Part shown: one piece after another, positions 7,320 to 9,998 of the stretch
How the letters are laid out: every line of letters starts with the position of its first letter
Position numbering within the stretch: position 1 is the stretch's first letter
Assembly (NCBI GenBank): GCA_041305385.1
Contig: JBFYLO010000058.1
Span: forward strand, 1 to 9,998
DNA from: JAKAKT01 sp041305385
GTDB taxonomy: Archaea > Micrarchaeota > Micrarchaeia > Burarchaeales > JAKAKT01
Reading direction: 5' to 3'
DNA length: 9,998 bases
Program-made: the position numbers and the translations under genes
The notes under the pieces: model-generated
The model's input: only the letters and a program-made list of their open reading frames with translations
The model's database searches: none
Told to the model about the DNA's origin: nothing

Positions 7320-7787
7320 TTATCCCTTTTGTTCGAACTCCCTTTTTTCCCAGGGATAAACTAGCCAGCTTGTTGTCTCCTCAACGAAGAAGTCGGGCTT
7401 TACCTTCGATTTTGGCTTGTAATTGAGGGTTGCGACTTTCAACCCCAATGGCTTGAGGGCGAGGATTTTCTCTTTTGCGAGAAGGAGACTTTCGCCGGTG
7501 TCGGCAACATCGTCGATTAGGAGTACGCGCTTTCCCCGGATGTCGACATTGAGCTCCTGGGTGAGCTTCGGCCTGTTCATCGTCTTGCCCGCGCTCTTGT
7601 AGAATACGACTCCGATTGAAGCGAGCCGGTAAACCCCGAGCATGTCCGAGAGGATTCGGGCTGGAATCCACCCGCCCCTGGAGATGCCGATTAGGATTTC
7701 CGGCTTGAACTCGGAGCGTTTTACCTGCTCGGCAAGTTTCCCGCACATTTCCTCTATCTTATCCCAGGTCAGCTTCTCGGCTTCCAT
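7320..7787 (-). CDS. Purine-type phosphoribosyltransferase, 155 aa
   Basis: A cytoplasmic PRPP-dependent phosphoribosyltransferase, most like the short archaeal/yeast xanthine-guanine (hypoxanthine) salvage type. The PRPP-binding signature VLLIDDVADTGES is at 88-100, with the acidic pair ID-D and the DTG loop. The pyrophosphate loop GISRGGWIPARIL is at 34-46. The C-terminal strand WLVYPWEKREF (141-151) is typical of this subgroup and stacks on the base. The length is normal for the subgroup. The ATG has no strong Shine-Dalgarno. An AT-rich TATA-like element at 7811-7827 is 24-40 nt upstream, so the mRNA may be leaderless. The gene is divergent from the tRNA/homing locus. It may salvage guanine, xanthine or hypoxanthine; specificity cannot be read from sequence. 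Confidence 0.88.
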   Translation of the reverse strand: MEAEKLTWDKIEEMCGKLAEQVKRSEFKPEILIGISRGGWIPARILSDMLGVYRLASIGVVFYKSAGKTMNRPKLTQELNVDIRGKRVLLIDDVADTGESLLLAKEKILALKPLGLKVATLNYKPKSKVKPDFFVEETTSWLVYPWEKREFEQKG

Positions 7788-7810
7788 GGTAGGCTTCTGG
7801 CAGAAAACGT

Positions 7811-7827
7811 TTTAATATCTTAATATC
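7811..7827. promoter_or_regulatory. Shared divergent promoter made of a tandem 8-bp repeat
   Basis: TTAATATC occurs twice in tandem (7812-7819 and 7820-7827). On the plus strand the two copies are centred about 30 and 22 nt before 7845, the first base of the tRNA 5' copy. On the minus strand they are centred about 28 and 36 nt before the phosphoribosyltransferase ATG at 7787. Both genes can therefore use this element as a TATA box. No comparable TATA-like element is seen before the second tRNA copy at 8956, which sits inside coding sequence. Confidence 0.6.
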
Positions 7828-7842
7828 GGAAAGAATGACGCG

Positions 7843-7869
7843 GTGGGCCCGTAGCTCAGCTTGGATAGA
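7843..7869 (+). repeat. Direct repeat flanking the endonuclease gene, left copy
   Basis: GTGGGCCCGTA (7843-7853) recurs at 8954-8964, and GCTCAGCTTGGATAGA (7854-7869) recurs at 8993-9008. In the left copy the two parts are contiguous; in the right copy the 28-nt intron separates them. The pattern is like an attachment-site or target duplication around a mobile gene. Confidence 0.8.
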
Positions 7870-7871
7870 AC
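7845..7871 (+). tRNA. Intron-less 5' copy of the tRNA-Arg gene (acceptor strand plus D-arm): fragment or alternative 5' exon
   Basis: This reads GGGCCCG-TA-GCTC-AGCTTGGATA-GAAC: acceptor 5' strand, U8, A9 and a whole D-arm. It matches the spliced 5' part of the tRNA at 8956-9010 except for one change in the D-stem (GAAC for GAGC), which breaks a pair. It lacks the 28-nt intron of that copy. After 7871 the sequence diverges. AGAAT/GTTCT (7873-7877, 7883-7887) can form a stem in the anticodon-arm position, but the loop has only 5 nt and no U33, and no T-arm or 3' acceptor follows. So it is not a complete tRNA by itself. It carries the promoter and could supply the real 5' exon if 7854-8992 is spliced out. 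Translation of this segment gives WARSSAW, a typical false N-terminus. Confidence 0.65.
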
Positions 7872-7951
7872 AAGAATCCGGAGTTCTAATTTTCATTTAC
7901 CCGTGGATTCAATGGAAACTTAGTGTCTATTGGTTTATTACTGCTGATTAT

Positions 7952-8965
7952 ATGATCTACCTGGGGGCGCATTTGACAGGTTATAGGGTCTTATTCAAAA
8001 CGGGCAAACAACGCGAATTCATAAATGCGTTTATGGCTTCGAACCACATGTCCCAACGTAAGGCTTCAACTTTTATTGGAGTTCCGAGGCGCTCTTTTCG
8101 AAATTGGGTTTACGAGAAACACCTTCTCCCGCTAAAAGTGCTCACAAGGATTATCCAAACATCTCCTGACCTAAGTCATTTTTTGAATCATGTTGTTGAG
8201 TTGCGGAATATCAATTGGGGCTTGGTCAAAGGGGGGCGAAAATGTTACAAACTCCTACGAAAAAAGTACGGAGAAAGCGTGCTGATGAAAAGAAGGATCG
8301 CGGGTGGAAGAAAAAGCATTGAGAAAAAATGGGTTAAAATCACGGATAATCTGCCGCATTCTGATAACAGTAGTGTTTTGGAACTGTTAGGCGCGCTAAT
8401 CGGAGATGGTTGGATCGGGATAAGCGCTGGTCGAAGACAAACATGTTTCTGCGGGAACCTGTCCCAGATAGCTTATGCGCGTCATCTGCAAAAATTACTT
8501 CGAAAAAATTTCGGCGTTCGCGGGGCACTCCGACTTAGAGAGGAGTCCTCAACTTTTTATATTACTGTAAACTCCTTTCCAGTGTTTGACTTCTTTCGAA
8601 ATAATTTTGATTTTCCGATAGGTTACAAAACACGCTTCAATACGGAGTTGTTCCCGACGAACTGGGTCAAATCAGTACACATACTTCGGGGTATCTTTGA
8701 TACGGACGGAGGTATCTACTTCGATAACGGAAGAGGGTATAAACGACCTTATCCCGTGTTGTGCATAACTTCATATAACCCTGAGTTGCTCTCTTGGATG
8801 CGCAAAGTACTAGAAGAAAATGATTTTAAGGTGATTCGACATAAGCAAAGCATACGTATAAAAACAATACTGCAGGTAGAACGCTGGTTTAATGAAGTTA
8901 AACCATCGAATAAATTCCACATTCAAAAGTGGAACCGCTGGAAACAGTTCTATGTGGGCCCGTAA
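7952..8965 (+). CDS. LAGLIDADG homing endonuclease, 337 aa, ending inside a tRNA gene
   Basis: A site-specific DNA endonuclease of the two-motif LAGLIDADG class, of the kind that spreads archaeal tRNA and rRNA introns. The motifs are LELLGALIGDG (143-153) and HILRGIFDTDG (243-253), about 100 residues apart; each carries the catalytic Asp (D152, D252). The N-terminal part has a helix-turn-helix-like segment, SQRKASTFIGVPRRSFRNW (34-52). The frame is open from 7835, but the first 39 codons cover the tRNA copy, so I use the ATG at 7952; ATG 8033 is another option. No good ribosome binding site is seen. The TAA stop (8963-8965) consists of tRNA U8, A9 and the first intron base. It is AT-richer than its neighbours: two hand-counted lines gave 38% and 47% GC, against 65% for one line in the asparagine-synthase gene. 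This fits acquisition by transfer. Confidence 0.85.
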   Translation: MIYLGAHLTGYRVLFKTGKQREFINAFMASNHMSQRKASTFIGVPRRSFRNWVYEKHLLPLKVLTRIIQTSPDLSHFLNHVVELRNINWGLVKGGRKCYKLLRKKYGESVLMKRRIAGGRKSIEKKWVKITDNLPHSDNSSVLELLGALIGDGWIGISAGRRQTCFCGNLSQIAYARHLQKLLRKNFGVRGALRLREESSTFYITVNSFPVFDFFRNNFDFPIGYKTRFNTELFPTNWVKSVHILRGIFDTDGGIYFDNGRGYKRPYPVLCITSYNPELLSWMRKVLEENDFKVIRHKQSIRIKTILQVERWFNEVKPSNKFHIQKWNRWKQFYVGP

Positions 8966-9008
8966 GAGAGAACTCTCACGTTTTCCCGGGAAGCTCAGCT
9001 TGGATAGA
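8954..9008 (+). repeat. Direct repeat flanking the endonuclease gene, right copy split by a 28-nt intron
   Basis: The two blocks 8954-8964 and 8993-9008 match the left copy exactly (11 and 16 bp). The next base differs (G9009 for A7870), the following C matches, and then the sequences part. Confidence 0.8.
8965..8992 (+). other. tRNA intron 1, 28 nt, position 9/10
   Basis: The splice motif can be drawn directly. CCCG (8959-8962) pairs with CGGG (8987-8990) as the 4-bp central helix. The 5' bulge is TA|A (8963-8965) and the 3' bulge AA|G (8991-8993), each cut after the second base. A weak inner helix can form between 8966-8971 and 8981-8986. The intron-less sequence at 7845-7871 independently shows the predicted joined product. 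An alternative local hairpin GAGA/TCTC is at 8966-8977. Confidence 0.75.
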
Positions 9009-9022
9009 GCGGCACCCTCCTA

Positions 9023-9053
9023 TCGAATGCCATAACTGGGCATTTGAGAAGAC
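9023..9053 (+). other. tRNA intron 2, 31 nt, canonical position 37/38
   Basis: TCGAATGCC (9023-9031) pairs with GGCATTTGA (9039-9047), giving nine pairs with one G-U and a 7-nt loop. Anticodon-loop bases 9017-9020 can pair with 9048-9051 (GAAG) except for one C/A mismatch. The 3' bulge is AC|A. This is a relaxed bulge-helix-bulge motif. Removal restores a 7-nt anticodon loop with U33. Confidence 0.75.
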
Positions 9054-9075
9054 AGGTGAAGGTCACGTGTTCAAA

Positions 9076-9148
9076 AAACCATCCCTTTTCTTTGGAAAGA
9101 AAAGGTCTGGTTGAACCCCAAAAGAAACCGAAAACGGGGGTTGGAAAA
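9076..9148 (+). other. tRNA intron 3, about 73 nt, T-loop (near 59/60)
   Basis: Removal joins TTCAAA to T followed by CACGT, giving a normal T-arm. The intron holds two hairpins. CCTTTTCTTT (9084-9093) pairs perfectly with AAAGAAAAGG (9096-9105), extended across a TC/TC internal loop by ACCA (9078-9081) with TGGT (9108-9111). The second is AACCCC (9114-9119) with GGGGTT (9137-9142). The splice helix can be drawn as TTCAA (9070-9074) with TTGGA (9141-9145). The A-runs on both sides leave the exact cut points open, but the length stays 73 nt. Confidence 0.65.
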
Positions 9149-9185
9149 TCACGTCGGGCCCGCTACCGTTTCATTTGGTGAGGGT

Positions 9186-9986
9186 ATGGACGAACTGGTT
9201 CTCGGAAAACTCTCAAAATCGATTTCCCGCTCTGTCGAGAACTGCGTTTCGGGCGAGACTTCCGCAGGGGTTATGTTCTCCGGTGGAATCGACAGCACGC
9301 TCGTCGCCTTCCTCTCGAAAAAATTCGCCAGGGCGAAGCTCTACACCATCGGGGTTGAGGGCTCGCAGGACTTGGAGTGGGCCGGGAAGATTGCATCGGA
9401 GATTGGCGGGGATTTAAGGGTGAGAGTACTGAGCGAGGGCGAAGTCCTTCATGTTTATTCCGAAGTTAAGGAACTGCTGAAAACCGAGCATTTGCTTTCC
9501 ATAGAACTCGGGATGGCAGTTCTCCTTTGCTCGAGAATGGCGAAGGAGGAAGGAGTCCGGCGAATCCTCTCAGGGCACGGGGCGGACGAGCTTTTTGCCG
9601 GGTATAGCAAGTATGGGATTGGATTCGCAGGGCAAAAGGACGTGGGCGCGATGATGGATGAAGACTTGAAGCTGGCCATTGGGAAGGATGTCAGGGAAAG
9701 CGAGATGATTGCCGCGGGGGAGGGAATTGGGGTTGGATTCCCTTTCCTCTCGAAAGAGGTAGTCGGTTTGGCGCAATCCATCCCGATTTCTGAGCATTTC
9801 AAAGGGGAGGAGAGAAAGCCTGTTTTGAGGGAGATTGCCAAAATCCTGGGGGTTCCGGAGAGCGCGAGGACGAGGCCCAAGAAGGCAATGCAGTATGGAA
9901 GCGGGATTCACAAGATTCTCGACAGGAAGTTCGGGAAGGGCGCGAGGCCCAAGCTGAAGAGAGGGGAGAGACCTACAAAGAGTTAG
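9186..9986 (+). CDS. Stand-alone asparagine-synthase-type PP-loop protein, 266 aa
   Basis: A predicted ATP-pyrophosphatase related to the C-terminal synthetase domain of asparagine synthase B. It has no glutaminase domain, so it would need free ammonia or a partner. Motifs are the PP-loop FSGGIDSTLVAFL (31-43), the aspartate/ATP site motif LSGHGADELFAGYSKY (128-143), GVGFPFLSKEVVGLA (182-196) and the C-terminal KPVLREIAKILGVP...RPKKAMQYGSG (211-240). The usual PFLD is PFLS here (Ser189 for Asp), so the substrate may not be aspartate. The basic C-terminus (KFGKGARPKLKRGERPTK) could bind nucleic acid. The frame is open from inside the tRNA, but ATG 9186 has GGTGAGG just upstream and lies 23 nt after the tRNA 3' end. 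The gene may be co-transcribed with the tRNA. Confidence 0.82.
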   Translation: MDELVLGKLSKSISRSVENCVSGETSAGVMFSGGIDSTLVAFLSKKFARAKLYTIGVEGSQDLEWAGKIASEIGGDLRVRVLSEGEVLHVYSEVKELLKTEHLLSIELGMAVLLCSRMAKEEGVRRILSGHGADELFAGYSKYGIGFAGQKDVGAMMDEDLKLAIGKDVRESEMIAAGEGIGVGFPFLSKEVVGLAQSIPISEHFKGEERKPVLREIAKILGVPESARTRPKKAMQYGSGIHKILDRKFGKGARPKLKRGERPTKS

Positions 9987-9998
9987 CCCTTCTTTGAA

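Larger units (their letters stand above)
7854..8992 (+). other. Candidate 1139-nt tRNA intron carrying the homing endonuclease gene
   Basis: Removing 7854-8992 would join GGGCCCGTA (7845-7853) to GCTCAGC (8993-8999) and give the same mature tRNA as the short intron at 8965-8992. The central helix of the splice motif can form between CCCG at 7848-7851 and CGGG at 8987-8990, with bulges TA|G and AA|G cut after the second base. No inner helix is evident next to the 5' site, which is weaker than for the short intron. Promoter placement before 7845 and the enclosed LAGLIDADG gene favour it. It is an alternative to, not additional to, the 28-nt intron. Confidence 0.35.
8956..9162 (+). tRNA. tRNA-Arg(CCU) with three introns
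   Basis: Exons 8956-8964, 8993-9022, 9054-9075 and 9149-9162 join to a 75-nt tRNA. The acceptor stem is 7/7 (GGGCCCG with CGGGCCC), with U8 A9, D-stem GCUC/GAGC, and a 10-nt D-loop with GG and A20. The anticodon arm is GCACC-CUCCUAA-GGUGA (U33, anticodon CCU at 9019-9021, one G27/A43 mismatch). The variable loop is AGGUC. The T-arm is ACGUG-UUCAAAU-CACGU (5/5), the discriminator is G, and CCA is not encoded. It decodes AGG. A20 and C35 fit arginine identity. Introns lie at 9/10, 37/38 and in the T-loop. The locus overlaps the last 10 nt of the endonuclease frame and ends 23 nt before the next ATG. Standard tRNA finders may miss it. The exact splice points in the A-rich T-loop are uncertain by 1-3 nt. 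Confidence 0.85.

Noticed and set aside
7845..7890. The left copy as a complete functional tRNA with its own anticodon
   Set aside because: The possible anticodon stem (7873-7877 with 7883-7887) encloses only 5 nt, other registers lack U33 or pairing, and no T-arm or 3' acceptor follows.
7835..7951. Endonuclease start at ATG 7835
   Set aside because: This N-terminus would translate the tRNA copy (WARSSAW is a typical false tRNA peptide). A downstream ATG is more likely, although 7835 cannot be fully excluded.
8918..8962. Hidden 3' half of the left tRNA copy inside the endonuclease gene
   Set aside because: TGGGCCC at 8955-8961 could pair with GGGCCCG of the left copy, and a T-arm-like hairpin (TTCCAC with GTGGAA) lies at 8918-8937. 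But the two are not adjacent as a tRNA requires, GGGCCC is self-complementary anyway, and the segment is coding.
9111..9185. N-terminal extension of the asparagine-synthase-like protein back to 9111
   Set aside because: It would be translated from the T-loop intron and tRNA 3' exon. ATG 9186 has a ribosome binding site and gives a normal domain start.
1..9998. CRISPR array, insertion sequence or integrase gene
   Set aside because: No regularly spaced repeats, transposase motifs or tyrosine-recombinase motifs were seen. The only mobile-type gene is the LAGLIDADG endonuclease.

Overview
The window looks archaeal. It has a tRNA gene whose introns can be drawn with bulge-helix-bulge (BHB) splice motifs, no encoded CCA end, a LAGLIDADG homing endonuclease tied to that tRNA, TATA-like boxes at archaeal distances from the genes, strong GGAGG-type ribosome binding sites, and archaeal-style proteins (SlyD-like FKBP lipoprotein, short phosphoribosyltransferase, stand-alone asparagine-synthase domain). 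The small intergenic gaps and two large unrecognised proteins would fit a DPANN or other uncultivated archaeon. The phylum is a guess.

Layout. Positions 1-200 are a GC-rich block with long-range complementarity, probably the end of a structured RNA gene cut by the left edge. On the plus strand follow a divergent PHP-family metal hydrolase (268-1920), a GNAT acetyltransferase (1953-2426) and an FKBP-type prolyl isomerase lipoprotein (2484-3074). Three minus-strand genes follow: a 652-aa protein of unknown function (3105-5063), a 670-aa protein with a proline/glycine-rich linker, duplicated helical modules and a winged-helix-like segment (5247-7259), and a purine-type phosphoribosyltransferase (7320-7787). 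The last is divergent from the tRNA/homing-endonuclease locus and shares a promoter region with it. The window ends with a stand-alone asparagine-synthase-like PP-loop protein (9186-9986).

The most unusual part is 7811-9162. A tRNA-Arg(CCU) can be assembled from four exons (8956-8964, 8993-9022, 9054-9075, 9149-9162; 75 nt in total). They are separated by a 28-nt intron at position 9/10, a 31-nt intron at the canonical 37/38 site and a 73-nt intron in the T-loop. Just upstream is a LAGLIDADG endonuclease gene whose TAA stop lies in the tRNA (U8, A9 and the first intron base). Upstream of that is a second, intron-less copy of the tRNA 5' part (7845-7871), which carries the only convincing promoter. 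Splicing either the 28-nt intron or a 1139-nt intron (7854-8992, containing the endonuclease gene) would give the same mature tRNA sequence. I read this as a homing element embedded in, and partly duplicating, a multi-intron tRNA gene.
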